Source: CAZCDS01 sp964497585 (lineage in GTDB: Bacteria > Desulfobacterota > Desulfomonilia > Desulfomonilales > Desulfomonilaceae). Taken from it: DNA of 64,000 nt. This document shows, one piece after another, positions 1-9,940 of this stretch. Below the pieces are notes generated by a model. The model made no database searches, had not been told where the DNA came from, and was given only the letters and a program-made list of their open reading frames with translations. The DNA lies in contig CAZCDS010000010.1 of NCBI GenBank assembly GCA_964497585.1, positions 1 through 64,000 on the forward strand. Direction: 5' to 3'. A program made the translations under genes and the position numbers. The first letter of the stretch is position 1, and each line of letters begins with the position of its first letter.

Positions 1-51
1 TGCGCGCGCTGTACGCGGGGAATCGAATACGCTATAAACGCGAAAGTATAG

Positions 52-85
52 CGGGAAGGGCCTTTTTGCAAAAAGGCCCTTCCCG
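52..85. terminator. Perfect 34-bp palindrome, probable terminator
   Basis: The two 17-base arms are fully self-complementary. As RNA they form a GC-rich stem (GGGAAGGGCC with GGCCCTTCCC) topped by a T5/A5 tract. It is probably the terminator of a gene left of the window. The bases after it (CCGGTAAACTCTT) recur beside a similar hairpin at 55498-55575, so hairpin and tail look like a small repeated unit. Confidence 0.55.
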
Positions 86-141
86 GTAAACTCTTACATC
101 AAAACGACCGACCATCAGTGCAGCCGATGTCAAGGAGGTCC

Positions 142-1023
142 ATGGTGCGAACCTTCGAGTATCTCAAACCGACGTCTCTCAAGGAGGCATTTGAACTGCT
201 GGACGAGCACGGAGAGAAAGCCAAGCTCATCGCCGGCGGAACGGACCTCATGGTCCAATGGAAGAAGAAGATCCTTTCACCGGATTACGTCATCTCATTG
301 CGGAACATTCCTGAACTCAGGATCATCGAGTTCGACGGGGGGCTCCGGATCGGGAGTGCGGCCACCCACCGGTCGCTGGAGCTTTCCGAGGAGATCCGGA
401 AGCATTTTCCGGTGATCACCGATGCGGTGAGCAAGCTGGGTTCCGTTCAGGTGCGCAATTCGGCCACCATCGGGGGGAACCTATGCAATGCGGCTCCGTC
501 CGCGGACACCGCTCCGCCGATGCTCGTCTTGGAAGCGGAGGTACACATCGCGAGTTCGAGCGGTGAAAGGACCGTGCCTCTCACTGAATTCTTCACAGGA
601 CCATCGAGGACCGTCCTGCAACACGGAGAAATCGTGACCCGGTTCTCCGTGCCCAAGCCTCTGCCGAACACGGGCATGGCCTACTGGAAGCACACCCGTC
701 GCCAGGCCATGGATCTGCCGATACTTGGCGTGGCCTCGCTCCTCTCCTTTGACGAGGACCTGAAGACCTGCACCAAGGCGAGGATCGGCCTCGGAGTGGC
801 CGCTCCCACGCCCATGCGGGCCACGGACGCGGAGGAATTTCTTCAAGGCAAAACAATTGATGAAACCACGCTCGTGGAGGCGGGAAAGATTGCAGCGGAG
901 CAAGCTTCTCCGCGTACGACGATTCGCGGGACAGAGTGGTACCGGCGAGACATGATTCGTGTCCTCGTGAAAAGAACCGGATTGATCTGTCGGGATCGGG
1001 CGAAAGGAGCCGGCGCCTCATGA
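142..1023 (+). CDS. Molybdenum hydroxylase FAD-binding subunit (CoxM/XdhB-like)
   Basis: This is the medium FAD subunit of a xanthine dehydrogenase/CO dehydrogenase-type molybdenum hydroxylase. It passes electrons from the iron-sulfur subunit to FAD. The N-terminal FAD domain shows the AGGTDL motif near residue 32 and the TIGGN motif near residue 110; the C-terminal CO_deh_flav_C domain follows. The length, about 293 residues, is normal. It lacks the cysteine-rich insertion that binds an extra 4Fe-4S cluster in 4-hydroxybenzoyl-CoA reductase, which argues against that enzyme. AGGAGG at 133-138 lies 3 bases before the ATG at 142 and 6 before the GTG at 145, so the true start may be 145; GTG 118 is less likely. 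The stop overlaps the next start (ATGA), implying translational coupling. The substrate cannot be told from the sequence. Confidence 0.9.
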   Translation: MVRTFEYLKPTSLKEAFELLDEHGEKAKLIAGGTDLMVQWKKKILSPDYVISLRNIPELRIIEFDGGLRIGSAATHRSLELSEEIRKHFPVITDAVSKLGSVQVRNSATIGGNLCNAAPSADTAPPMLVLEAEVHIASSSGERTVPLTEFFTGPSRTVLQHGEIVTRFSVPKPLPNTGMAYWKHTRRQAMDLPILGVASLLSFDEDLKTCTKARIGLGVAAPTPMRATDAEEFLQGKTIDETTLVEAGKIAAEQASPRTTIRGTEWYRRDMIRVLVKRTGLICRDRAKGAGAS

Positions 1024-1517
1024 AACGGACCATAGAGTTTGTCGTAAACGGAAATGCGGTGGTAGTGGAGGTTGAACCTCATTGGCATCTCTTGCGTGTG
1101 CTCCGTGATGAACTGGAGCTGACCGGCGCGAAGCAGGGATGCGGTGAAGGCGAATGCGGCGCGTGCACGGTACTGGTCGACGGCGCGCCGGTCAACAGTT
1201 GCATCTATCCAGTGCTCGAAGCAGAGGGCAAGGAGATACTCACCATCGAGGGGCTGGCAGCGAAGGACGGCTTGCACCCCATTCAGGAGGCCTTCCTCGA
1301 AAAGGCCGGCGTACAGTGCGGCTTCTGCACGCCGGGCATGATCATGTCGGCAAAGGCGCTCCTCGATGCGAATCCGCAGCCCGATGAAGACGAAATCAGG
1401 CACGCGCTTGCTGGGAACATGTGCCGCTGCACCGGCTACGTCCAGATAATCGAATCAATCCGACTCGCCAGCGAGTTGATGTCGGCCCGGTCCAAAGAGG
1501 CTGGCGTGAAGGAGTGA
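1020..1517 (+). CDS. Molybdenum hydroxylase 2Fe-2S subunit (CoxS-like)
   Basis: This is the small subunit carrying two [2Fe-2S] clusters in a molybdenum hydroxylase. The N-terminal plant-ferredoxin-type cluster is shown by GCGEGECGAC followed by a fourth Cys in VNSC, at about residues 40-62. The C-terminal helical cluster is shown by QCGFCTPGM near residue 100 and CRCTGY near residue 138. At 165 residues it has the family's usual length. The ATG at 1020 overlaps the TGA of the FAD subunit, and the molybdopterin subunit starts 3 bases after its stop, so the three are one operon in the order FAD, FeS, Mo. All eight expected cysteines are present, so the subunit looks functional. Confidence 0.95.
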   Translation: MKRTIEFVVNGNAVVVEVEPHWHLLRVLRDELELTGAKQGCGEGECGACTVLVDGAPVNSCIYPVLEAEGKEILTIEGLAAKDGLHPIQEAFLEKAGVQCGFCTPGMIMSAKALLDANPQPDEDEIRHALAGNMCRCTGYVQIIESIRLASELMSARSKEAGVKE

Positions 1518-1520
1518 GAA

Positions 1521-3902
1521 ATGACTGAACTCTTCGTAGGAAAGTCCTTTGCCAGAATGGACAAGGAAAAGGTAACCGGCAGGGCCGAGTTTATTAGCGA
1601 TATCAAGGTTCCCCGGATGCTTTACGGCAAGATTTTGTACAGCAGCCGTCCGCACGCCCGGATCAAGAGCATCGACACGTCACAGGCGGAGAAGCTTCCC
1701 GGCGTGAGAGCGGTCCTCACTGGCTTTAACACACCGGATGTCCGGGTCGGCTTCATCGGTGACCAGACACCCTTGAAGAAGGACAAGGTCAGACAATTCC
1801 GAGACGAGGTCGCGGCGGTGGCCGCGGTGGACGAAGATACCGCGGAAGAGGCGCTCGATCTCATCAAGGTTGAGTACGAGGACCTTCCCCCGGTTTTCGA
1901 TCCTATCGAGGCCATGAAAGAGGACGCGCCGCTCATCCACGAATTCGACGCTCGGGGCAAGCCCCGGCGAAACAATATACTCCCGTTGCCCTGGAAGCTC
2001 GTTGCCGGAGACGTGGAAAAGGCCCGCGCGGAATCAGCATACGTGGTCAAGGACAGCTTCACCACCCAGTGGGTCCACCAGACCTGCATGGGAACGAGCG
2101 GCTGCATCGCGGAATTCGACCTGAACGACAACCTCAACTTCACGAGTGTCACCAACGTACCCTTCGGCGGCAAGGACCGCCTGGACATGTTCCTCAAGAA
2201 CATCGGGGTCAAAGGCCGTACGCGGGTCTTCACTCCTTTCGTGGGCGGAAGTTTCGGCAGCAAGCTCGACACCGACATCTATGAGTTCATTGCGGTTCTG
2301 CTCGCCAGGGAGACCGGTCGCCCGGTGAAGATCCTCTTCACCCGACAGGAGGAATTCACCGCGAGCCCGCCGCGGCAGCCGACCATCGGAACCTGCGAAC
2401 AGGGATGCGACAAGGACGGCCAGCTCACCTTCCGCAAAATCGAGATGATCCTGGACAACGGCGCGTACACATCCTGGGGTGCGACAACGCCTTCGGTGAT
2501 GATGATTCCCGTCTCCTCGCTCTACCGGGTCGCCAATATCGATTATCGTGCCACCTGCGTGTACACCAACAACATCTACGCACAGGCCATGCGTGGCTAC
2601 GGCAATCCCCAGGCCACGTACATCGTTGAACAGTCCATGGATCAGTTGGCCTATGAGGCGGGGATCGACCCGCTGGAATTCCGTACGATCAACGCGAACG
2701 TCCCGGACGAAGTCACGCCCATGAGGCTCAAGATAACGACCTGCCCGCTCAAGGAGTGCCTCGACGAGGTGAAGCAGCGGCTCGACTGGGACGGCAAGAA
2801 GCGTGAAAAGAAGAAAGGCCGCGGGCTCGGGGTCGCCTCCTTCCTCCATGTGGGCGGCGGCGCTAGGGTGTACCTTTCCGACGCGCAGGGCGTCATCCTG
2901 CGAGTCGATGACGACGGCAAGCTCACCGTGATCACCGGCGGCACCGATCAGGGTCAGGGCTCCGAGACGATCATCCACCAGATGGCCGCAGACGCGACCG
3001 GGCTGCGTCCCGAGGATGTGACGATCTTCCTGGGAGACACGAATGTCTGTCCCTGGGACGTCGGCACCCACGCGAGTCGTCACGCATTCATGGTGGGACA
3101 TGCGCTGCTCACGGCAGGCACAGAAGTCAAAGCCAAGATCAAAGACCTTGCGGCCAAGTGGATGGCCGACATCATCGGGCGGAAACTCTCCCGAAAAGCC
3201 AAGCGGGACCCTGACTTCCAGATCCCCGAACTCGATCTGACCGTGCTCTCCGAACCGGACAATCTCGAAGTTCTCAACGGTCGCGTCTTCCTCAAAGACG
3301 ATCCGGACAATCCTCACACAGCCCTTTCCGTCGCGGAAGTCCTTCGCAAGGCGCACATGGTGGGCACGGGCCGCGGGGAAATGGTCACGGCTGAAGCCTT
3401 CTACGATCCCCCTAATGAGATGCTCGACCGGGAGGGCAAGGGGAACCTCTCCTGCTGCTACACCTTCGGCACCCACGGGGTCGAGGTCGAGGTGGACATG
3501 GAAACGGGCCAGGTGAATATCGTCAACTACGTCGCAGCTCATGACGTGGGCCGCGCGATCAATCCCATGCTCGTGAAAGGGCAGATATATGGCGCGGCCG
3601 TGATGGGCACGGGGTACGGGCTCAGCGAGGAGATCCAGGTCAGTGCGGGCCGCGTGATGAACGCGAATCTCCTCGATTACAAGATCCTCACCGCCAAAGA
3701 CAAGGTCCCCATCGAACCGGTCATCGTGGAGCCCATCGAGCCCTCGGGCCCATTCGGCGCGAAGGGGATCGGTGAACCCGCGTGCGTCCCCACCGCTCCG
3801 GCCATTGCCAACGCGGTCTATGACGCGATTGGCGTCCGGATCAAAGACCTGCCGCTCACACCGGAGAAGATCCTCGCCGCAATCAAGGAAAAGGAAGGGT
3901 AA
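1521..3902 (+). CDS. Molybdenum hydroxylase molybdopterin-binding subunit (CoxL/XdhA-like)
   Basis: This is the large catalytic subunit that binds molybdopterin cytosine dinucleotide and hydroxylates a heterocyclic, aldehyde or aromatic substrate. Visible motifs are the N-terminal ald_Xan_dh_C segment (residues 15-120), GGSFGSK near residue 242, the AMRGYGNPQ loop near 355, GGTDQGQGSE near 473, and GAKGIGEPA near 750 carrying the conserved active-site glutamate. The 793 residues match the family. GAAGGAG precedes the ATG by about 6 bases. The CO dehydrogenase-specific Cys loop was not recognised, so xanthine dehydrogenase-like or another hydroxylase is more likely than a CO oxidiser. The last codons fall inside a dispersed repeat seen again at about 15366. 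Confidence 0.92.
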   Translation: MTELFVGKSFARMDKEKVTGRAEFISDIKVPRMLYGKILYSSRPHARIKSIDTSQAEKLPGVRAVLTGFNTPDVRVGFIGDQTPLKKDKVRQFRDEVAAVAAVDEDTAEEALDLIKVEYEDLPPVFDPIEAMKEDAPLIHEFDARGKPRRNNILPLPWKLVAGDVEKARAESAYVVKDSFTTQWVHQTCMGTSGCIAEFDLNDNLNFTSVTNVPFGGKDRLDMFLKNIGVKGRTRVFTPFVGGSFGSKLDTDIYEFIAVLLARETGRPVKILFTRQEEFTASPPRQPTIGTCEQGCDKDGQLTFRKIEMILDNGAYTSWGATTPSVMMIPVSSLYRVANIDYRATCVYTNNIYAQAMRGYGNPQATYIVEQSMDQLAYEAGIDPLEFRTINANVPDEVTPMRLKITTCPLKECLDEVKQRLDWDGKKREKKKGRGLGVASFLHVGGGARVYLSDAQGVILRVDDDGKLTVITGGTDQGQGSETIIHQMAADATGLRPEDVTIFLGDTNVCPWDVGTHASRHAFMVGHALLTAGTEVKAKIKDLAAKWMADIIGRKLSRKAKRDPDFQIPELDLTVLSEPDNLEVLNGRVFLKDDPDNPHTALSVAEVLRKAHMVGTGRGEMVTAEAFYDPPNEMLDREGKGNLSCCYTFGTHGVEVEVDMETGQVNIVNYVAAHDVGRAINPMLVKGQIYGAAVMGTGYGLSEEIQVSAGRVMNANLLDYKILTAKDKVPIEPVIVEPIEPSGPFGAKGIGEPACVPTAPAIANAVYDAIGVRIKDLPLTPEKILAAIKEKEG

Positions 3903-4190
3903 GCGTTTGCCGGGGAGGGCCGTGAGCAGAAGGGCCCTCCCCAGACTTCCATCCAAAGTCTCTATCGTTTCGCGCCCGTAGGCCCGGTGCCTTCGTCAAA
4001 ACCCTGCGGCCGCCACGTGGGTACATCATGTTTACGGTGAATGCCGCTGGAATCCGGATTCCCAAGGACATGGCGTGCCCTGCCCTCCCCTTCGCCACCC
4101 GGGACCCATCGCATGAGTCCGCAGAGCGAGAGACAACTATGGTGCGCCGCGAACTCTTCGCGAAATACGCGCCCAAACTCAAAGCCGCAT
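3880..4190 (+). repeat. Island repeat, copy 1 (variant with terminator head)
   Basis: This copy begins in the last codons of the molybdenum hydroxylase large subunit and matches 15366-15645 by eye: a GGAGGGC hairpin, then TCCAAAGTCTCTATCG, then a GTGAATGC(C/T)GCTG block. Its 3' part (CATCGCATGAGTCCG ... CTATGGTG ... CGAACTC) matches the 3' parts of the copies at 17.3 and 23.5 kb. It therefore appears to be a family member with a different 5' half. The boundaries are approximate. Confidence 0.6.
3912..3942 (+). terminator. Terminator hairpin of the molybdenum hydroxylase operon
   Basis: Ten bases after the large-subunit stop, GGGGAGGGCC (3912-3921) pairs perfectly with GGCCCTCCCC (3933-3942) across an 11-base loop. 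There is no long T run after it. Its position directly after an operon supports a terminator or mRNA 3'-end stabiliser. The hairpin is part of the dispersed repeat. Confidence 0.6.
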
Positions 4191-4554
4191 GGTACTTCTG
4201 GAATAGAACCAGCAAACAGGCCGGTCACACCGTTTCTTCGAGACCATCAGCGGCCTCGAGGAGGGCCCCTTTCGAATATTCAACCACTTCCAGGGAATCA
4301 GCGGGACGCTCAAATCGGTCGTCCCGCACTTCGCTTGCGCGATGATGTCAGCACCGGTTACCATAGAAGGGTTGACAAAAGGACTAGCCTCGTACGATGG
4401 GTATCACCAACCGCCGCTGCTGTAGAGGTATTGCGCTGACCGGTTGCAGCGGACTTTACCGAGCTTCTTGAATGTTGGTGATCCCAGTCGTGGCTCGGAG
4501 TCTCGGTTGGGGTAGACGGCCCCCTTTTGCTGAAATGTCTACCGGAGTTGAGCT
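4191..4554. other. Intergenic stretch upstream of the large NTPase gene
   Basis: No complete gene was seen here. An open frame without a start codon runs from 4207 to 4425 and includes a coding-looking stretch (RFFETISGLEEGPFRIFNHF); it could be a gene fragment but matches nothing I recognise. TTGACA at 4372-4377 with TACGAT at 4393-4398 (15-base spacing) is a weak promoter candidate for the gene at 4555. Confidence 0.3.
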
Positions 4555-7500
4555 ATGGCAAAGCAGATCAAGTCCCCCAAGTCTACTGGAGGAGGCGGAT
4601 ATCTTTTTGAAGACAAGGTGGTTGCTTACTTCCTCTGCTGCATGTTGACGGATTCGCCCCCCTTCGATCCCGAAGATGGGTCAATCACACGAATTGATTT
4701 CCAGTGTGGCCGGCTGGGTTGGCACCTAGACGATGTACTCCTGTTGTTGGAAACGTCGAATACGAAAAGAAGATGCGCAGTTTCCATCAAGAGCAATAGA
4801 CAGATCACTCAGAATGGTTTCCAACAAGAATTCATTTTGAGTTGCTGGGAGCAGTATCTTGGAGGAGAACCCTTTGAGATATCCAAGGACATGCTCTGTC
4901 TGGTTACAGCACCATTAGGTCTGGAAGTGAGAGATGCGGTCGACGAGTTGCTTCAGTGGTCACGGGTCCAGAAGCCTTCGGACCTGAAAAGAGGTTTGGA
5001 ACAGGCCGGTTCTGCGAACAGGTACCATCGGGCCGTGTTCGACAGCTGTTCCTGTCCCGAAGATCTCCGGGCAGCGCACGGTCTCACGGATGATGACATA
5101 GGCAAGCTGTTGAGTCACGTAAGGGTGCTGAAGTTCGATTTCCAATCAGATCCATCCGACTCTGTTCGAGAAGCCATCCGAATGTGCCGCAATATCCTGC
5201 GAAGTAACTCGGCGCGCGATGCGCAACTCCTCTGGGAGTGGTTATGCAGGATTGCTGCTGACAGCCGACCTCTTGCCGGCTCGTTGGTCCTTCCAAAGCT
5301 CATCGATCAACTGCGATTTGATTTCAAGCTACGCGACTTTCCCACCCATGAAGACGATTGGACGAAACTATGTGAACAGACTGGGACTAGTCTGCAAAGG
5401 ATTTCGGACACCATCGGTGGCGCGGTACGGGTGGATAGGCCAGAGGATCTGCAGCGAATCGGAGATTCTGTGCGCGCCAGCAGGATAACACTGATCGCCG
5501 GTCCCTCAGGCTGCGGCAAGACCGTACTGGCAAAGAAGTTTGCCGAATCAATTAGTGAACGAGCCACGGTGATTTGGTGGAATGCCGGACTCCTGGCACA
5601 CGGAGATTTGACATCGTTCGAGGGGAGCCGTCATCTCACCTATACCCTTAAGCAACTTCTTTCCTCCTTCACGGGCCAGGAAGCCTATCTGATCCTGGAT
5701 GGCCTGGACCGGCAATTTGATCGGGACACTTTCGCCAACCTCGCTGTCGTGATGACCACGCTGCGTCTGGGGGACAAATCAAGCCCCTGGCGAGTAGTCA
5801 TCTCCACCCAGGTGGAAGAAGTGCACAGGTTGCAGCGGGAACTCGCGCTAGCGGGTGTGAAGGCCGATCTCTTCCAGATCGTTCCCATTAAGGAGCCGAC
5901 ATGGCAAGAACTCCAGCCTGTATGGCGTGAATTCCCAGCTCTGGGTAGCCTTTCGCTCCGACCGGAACTCCATAGGCTGCTTTTAAAGCCTAAGATGTTG
6001 CAACTTTTCGCCACTAACATTGCAGACGCGCCGGTATCGGAAATATCAGGTTGGACTGGGGAATCGGACCTGATCGTCTGGTTCTGGGAGAATGTTGTAA
6101 GGAAAGGCCCTTCCGGTGCAACAAGGGACAGCTTTGTCAAGCGCCTTGCCCAAAGACAAGCGGACGAGTGTGCGTCCGAGCTTCCCGGAGACTCATTTGG
6201 CGTAGGCGAAACGGCGCCCTTGGGCGAGTTGATCTGCGACAGGATTTGCACATGCACGGACGAGAGATACACCTTCGAGCATGACCTCTTCGGAGACTGG
6301 GCAAGACAAAGGATTCTGGTCGGCAGGCAAAGCAATCTTGCCGATTATGTTGACGAGAAACTGGATTCTCCTGTGTGGCATCGTGCAGTACAACTGCTGG
6401 GGCTGCATCTCCTTGAACGAAGGTCCGTTGACGAGTGGGTCCAAGTCTGGACCAGCTTGCCACACGAAGGTGATCAGAGGGGACTGGCACAGGATCTCAT
6501 GTTGCAAGCAGTTATATTTGCCGCCAATCCACTTCCCCTGCTGGAGCAGATGTGGCCCGTTCTGAGTCAAGATGAAGGGAAGCTGCTCAATCGATTGCTC
6601 GCTGGATTTCTTCTGGTGGCCACATTTCCCAACAGGGCAATACAAGTCACATTGGCAAGCCTCTACCCGGAGTCTGCGACACACGCCAGAACACTGGAGC
6701 GGATACCCTTCGCGCTTTACTGGCCGCCAATAATCAGGTTCCTGCACAATCACAGCGATGACGTACTCAGACTGGCTCCTTTGAGGGCGGCCGAGGTAGC
6801 GGAGAAATGGCTCCAGTATTCTGAATCTGGTCTTCCGTGCAGGACAGAAGCGGCGGATTTAGCCTTGGAGCAGGCGGAGGACAGACTGGCTTCGAAGATG
6901 GTTTATTGGCGCGGTGTACCTAACGAGAAGTTGGATCGAGTGGTCTTCAAGGGAGCGCTAAAAGCTTATTCTGAGTATCCTGAGCGAACGGTGGCATTCG
7001 CCCTGACTGCCTGCGGAAGACGCCCGCCCTCGGATCGGATGAAGGCGAAGATTGAGTATCAGAGAAGGCTGAACCCGTTGCATGCCGACTCAGACTGCCT
7101 TCGAGAGCATACAGACGAGTGGGTTGAGGTATCATGGCGGCAGCGCTACCGCGATCCAGACGCGCAGCCACCGGATCCATGGCCTGATGGGCCCTCGCGC
7201 ATAGTCGACGAGGGTTTCGCAGAAACCTGCCTCACCACGGATGCGGTTCTCAGACTAGCCGCGACTGATCCTGCCGTGGCCAAAGAGATAGTCCTGGCCT
7301 GCTTGATCGAGACACCAAGTGACAGAATGGACGAACCAGAGATGGACAACCCACTTGCCAAGCTGGGCCTCAGCATGGTGGATCAAGAGTACTACCCTCC
7401 ATTTTGGACGAGGTCACCGTTTTGGCTTTTTCTGGGATTGGATCCGTCGGAAGCTGTTAATCTGATTATCCGGTTGGTGGATTTTGTCACTGAGAGATGG

Positions 7501-9837
7501 GCAAGCAAGAAGCGAGCACACAAACAGCAAGTATTCGAAATCGAGGTGACAATTCCCGGTGGCCAGCGCACTTTCGTCGGCGACAAGGAGGTTGCCTACT
7601 GGTTCACCGACTCGGGGACGGCTCCTCATTCGGTCGTCACTGCCCTGATGGCTCTGGAGAAGTGGCTCTACGATACTCTCGACAGGGAAGAATCCGTTTC
7701 GGAAGCCGTTGACCAAATCCTTGGTCGGGCGAAATCCACAGCGTTCCTAGGTTTGCTCTCCTGCGTGGGCAAGCGATACCCACAGCTCTTCCTGAAAGAA
7801 CTGCAGCCACTGTTGGCAATTCCAGAATTGTATCTGTGGGATGCGTGGCACCAAAGCCAAGGACAAGGACTTCAGATGCTTCCTTGGGGTGGGCTCAATC
7901 AGCCGGAGGTCCTTGTTCGGCTCGCTAAAGAATGGCACAGTATGGAACACCGCAGAGTGGACTTGCTCACCGTCGCATTCTACCTTCTCGTTGATGATAA
8001 AGGGACCCAGGACTTCTTTATCAGCGTCCGAGAGCAATGGCGAAATCTTTTGGAAGAGGGAGCTTGCGCCAGTGTTGGAGCCGGATTCCTCAGGCGCCTG
8101 ATTGACATCTTTGATCCTGCCAACCTGAGACAAGTCAGAGGTGCTGAAGGTGAAGTTATAGTGTACAGCGAGGGCATGCTCTCACAGTCTCCGGAATACG
8201 AGGCGGTGAAGCAAGACCTCGAGACCAAACAAATCCTACTGACCATGCCCTACCGTTGCAGACGATTACTATCAGGGGAGGATTCCCTCTCTGAGGAAGA
8301 ACTAGAGGGATTCTTGGCCCAAGTCCAGTCCATACCCTCCCTACAGATTCCGGATGCTTTTGATCTGGCATTCTTCGGCCCGGAAAACTGCGTAACTGGC
8401 GGAGCAGCTGTTCTCGTCAGGCATCACAGGGAATGGCTGAGAAAGCATCCTGATCGAGAACGATGGTGTGTGGAGCATCTCGTGGGAATAGTCTTGAATC
8501 CCCCCGGTCCATCCCCCGTGGAAAGCGAGTTGACCTACGTGGATTTACGATGGCAAGGGTTCTGCGCGCATGCTATCCCTATGCTCTGGGCGGAGCAGCC
8601 TGATTCTCGTGAACTCCGCCTATGTACGGCACGGCTTGGGACGGATGAGAAATACGACACAGTCAGAATACTCTTTGAATCAGCCGCGAGATTCAGACAG
8701 CAGCTAGGCTCGGACCTCAAACGCCTCCAGCACCTCGTTATGCGTTGGGCGGCTGCAAGGCCAATCAACACTCTCATTCAACGATCCGACTCGTCAGCAC
8801 CCAACGTACCGGGATGGCTCGATAACGAGATTGAGCAGTTCTGTCAGGGAAGCATGCTGCCGGAAGTACCGGAATGGAAGAGCATCTGCGATTCAGTGAA
8901 CGCAGCACTCCCCTATTCCAGTCCGTTTGATTGGACGGACGAGTCCAATAAAGCCTTGCGCATCGACCTTCTTCTTGTCATGGCCGCCAACGCTTGGATA
9001 CCTTCGCTCAACAAGGCATTGACTTCTGAAGAGAGAGCGGACTGGATTCATCTTTTCGAGGAAGCTCTGAACTACAGCATGGAGATCATAACCGAAATTC
9101 TCGAGGCCGGTGGAAAGTTAGGCTATGCCAACCACGAATGGTATGAATGGCTCTTTCGGCGACTCGTTAGAGTGATTCCCGAACTGAGCCAAAAGGAAAA
9201 GCCTGACCGATTCTGGAAACCCATCCTTGAATTGGGAGTCGACGGACATTACCGGATTGAGTCCTTCCTCAGTTGGTGGTTCATCGAAAATCTGCAATCA
9301 TCGCCTCCTCCTGGTCGTTTTCTTGAAGAATGGCAGAGAATGGTCGATTTTGCATTTCAGTCCCCACATTGGAGCTTCGAAGAGATCCAACACGGTTTCT
9401 ACGACCTCCAAAAGATGTGGTGCAACGTTATGGGCTTTGGTGCAGCCTGGGTGAAAATGTGGTCGGAGAACCACAGGTCCGTGATTGAGGCAATGCGGCC
9501 GAACTACCAGAAATGGGCCAAGGAATTCCTGGACAGACCGCAGTGCGGATCTTCCTTTGCCATCTTGCTGGAACAGGAAGGGGCACGAGGTCTCGTATTG
9601 GATGGATTGGTCTGGCTGGAGCAAGCCGTAGCAAAGAGGGGAGAAGGCTATTTCCGAGAAGAGAAGGTTCGGCGAATTGTTCTTTCTTGCCTAGACACTT
9701 GCTGGAGTACCGTAGGCCAGGAGATAAGAAGAAACGAAGCAGCCTTCAGTAGTCTGAAAAAGCTATTGCGTATACTGGCGGACAGACAAGAGCGGGTTGC
9801 AATAGAAATGCTGCGCACAATTGCAGAGACATGCTGA
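4555..9837 (+). CDS. Large STAND-type NTPase with putative PD-(D/E)XK nuclease N-terminus
   Basis: A 1760-residue protein, one of the longest in the window. Residues 12-110 resemble the restriction-endonuclease-like domain of Mrr/Cap4 (DUF4297) type effectors: GGYLFEDKVVAYFL, then WHLDDVLLLLE (Asp59/60, Glu66), then AVSIKSNRQ with Lys79. Residues 316-323 (GPSGCGKT) are a Walker A loop; AYLILDGLDR near 377-386 is Walker B; WRVVIST near 410 suits a sensor strand. The rest, to 1760, is long, helical and repeat-like, with no motif I recognise. This layout (effector, STAND/NACHT-like NTPase, long C-terminal sensor) and the size match antiviral Avs-type proteins, but the sequence does not show which subfamily. 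CGGAG lies 7 bases before the ATG. The gene stands alone, flanked by dispersed repeats and followed by a toxin-antitoxin pair. Defence is an inference. Confidence 0.7.
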   Translation: MAKQIKSPKSTGGGGYLFEDKVVAYFLCCMLTDSPPFDPEDGSITRIDFQCGRLGWHLDDVLLLLETSNTKRRCAVSIKSNRQITQNGFQQEFILSCWEQYLGGEPFEISKDMLCLVTAPLGLEVRDAVDELLQWSRVQKPSDLKRGLEQAGSANRYHRAVFDSCSCPEDLRAAHGLTDDDIGKLLSHVRVLKFDFQSDPSDSVREAIRMCRNILRSNSARDAQLLWEWLCRIAADSRPLAGSLVLPKLIDQLRFDFKLRDFPTHEDDWTKLCEQTGTSLQRISDTIGGAVRVDRPEDLQRIGDSVRASRITLIAGPSGCGKTVLAKKFAESISERATVIWWNAGLLAHGDLTSFEGSRHLTYTLKQLLSSFTGQEAYLILDGLDRQFDRDTFANLAVVMTTLRLGDKSSPWRVVISTQVEEVHRLQRELALAGVKADLFQIVPIKEPTWQELQPVWREFPALGSLSLRPELHRLLLKPKMLQLFATNIADAPVSEISGWTGESDLIVWFWENVVRKGPSGATRDSFVKRLAQRQADECASELPGDSFGVGETAPLGELICDRICTCTDERYTFEHDLFGDWARQRILVGRQSNLADYVDEKLDSPVWHRAVQLLGLHLLERRSVDEWVQVWTSLPHEGDQRGLAQDLMLQAVIFAANPLPLLEQMWPVLSQDEGKLLNRLLAGFLLVATFPNRAIQVTLASLYPESATHARTLERIPFALYWPPIIRFLHNHSDDVLRLAPLRAAEVAEKWLQYSESGLPCRTEAADLALEQAEDRLASKMVYWRGVPNEKLDRVVFKGALKAYSEYPERTVAFALTACGRRPPSDRMKAKIEYQRRLNPLHADSDCLREHTDEWVEVSWRQRYRDPDAQPPDPWPDGPSRIVDEGFAETCLTTDAVLRLAATDPAVAKEIVLACLIETPSDRMDEPEMDNPLAKLGLSMVDQEYYPPFWTRSPFWLFLGLDPSEAVNLIIRLVDFVTERWASKKRAHKQQVFEIEVTIPGGQRTFVGDKEVAYWFTDSGTAPHSVVTALMALEKWLYDTLDREESVSEAVDQILGRAKSTAFLGLLSCVGKRYPQLFLKELQPLLAIPELYLWDAWHQSQGQGLQMLPWGGLNQPEVLVRLAKEWHSMEHRRVDLLTVAFYLLVDDKGTQDFFISVREQWRNLLEEGACASVGAGFLRRLIDIFDPANLRQVRGAEGEVIVYSEGMLSQSPEYEAVKQDLETKQILLTMPYRCRRLLSGEDSLSEEELEGFLAQVQSIPSLQIPDAFDLAFFGPENCVTGGAAVLVRHHREWLRKHPDRERWCVEHLVGIVLNPPGPSPVESELTYVDLRWQGFCAHAIPMLWAEQPDSRELRLCTARLGTDEKYDTVRILFESAARFRQQLGSDLKRLQHLVMRWAAARPINTLIQRSDSSAPNVPGWLDNEIEQFCQGSMLPEVPEWKSICDSVNAALPYSSPFDWTDESNKALRIDLLLVMAANAWIPSLNKALTSEERADWIHLFEEALNYSMEIITEILEAGGKLGYANHEWYEWLFRRLVRVIPELSQKEKPDRFWKPILELGVDGHYRIESFLSWWFIENLQSSPPPGRFLEEWQRMVDFAFQSPHWSFEEIQHGFYDLQKMWCNVMGFGAAWVKMWSENHRSVIEAMRPNYQKWAKEFLDRPQCGSSFAILLEQEGARGLVLDGLVWLEQAVAKRGEGYFREEKVRRIVLSCLDTCWSTVGQEIRRNEAAFSSLKKLLRILADRQERVAIEMLRTIAETC

Positions 9838-9940
9838 CCATCGAGATGGAGAGCCGCTTGACAGCCGCACCGGCTTGCCTCGCCGAAACGGATGATAAGC
9901 GGTTTGACCAATTTGGGCTAATCCGGGATTTGCGTGAGCC

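Noticed and set aside
2034..3956. A 640-codon open frame on the minus strand
   Set aside because: It lies entirely antisense to the molybdenum hydroxylase large subunit, has a shadow-frame composition (Asp/His/Arg-rich) and matches no family.
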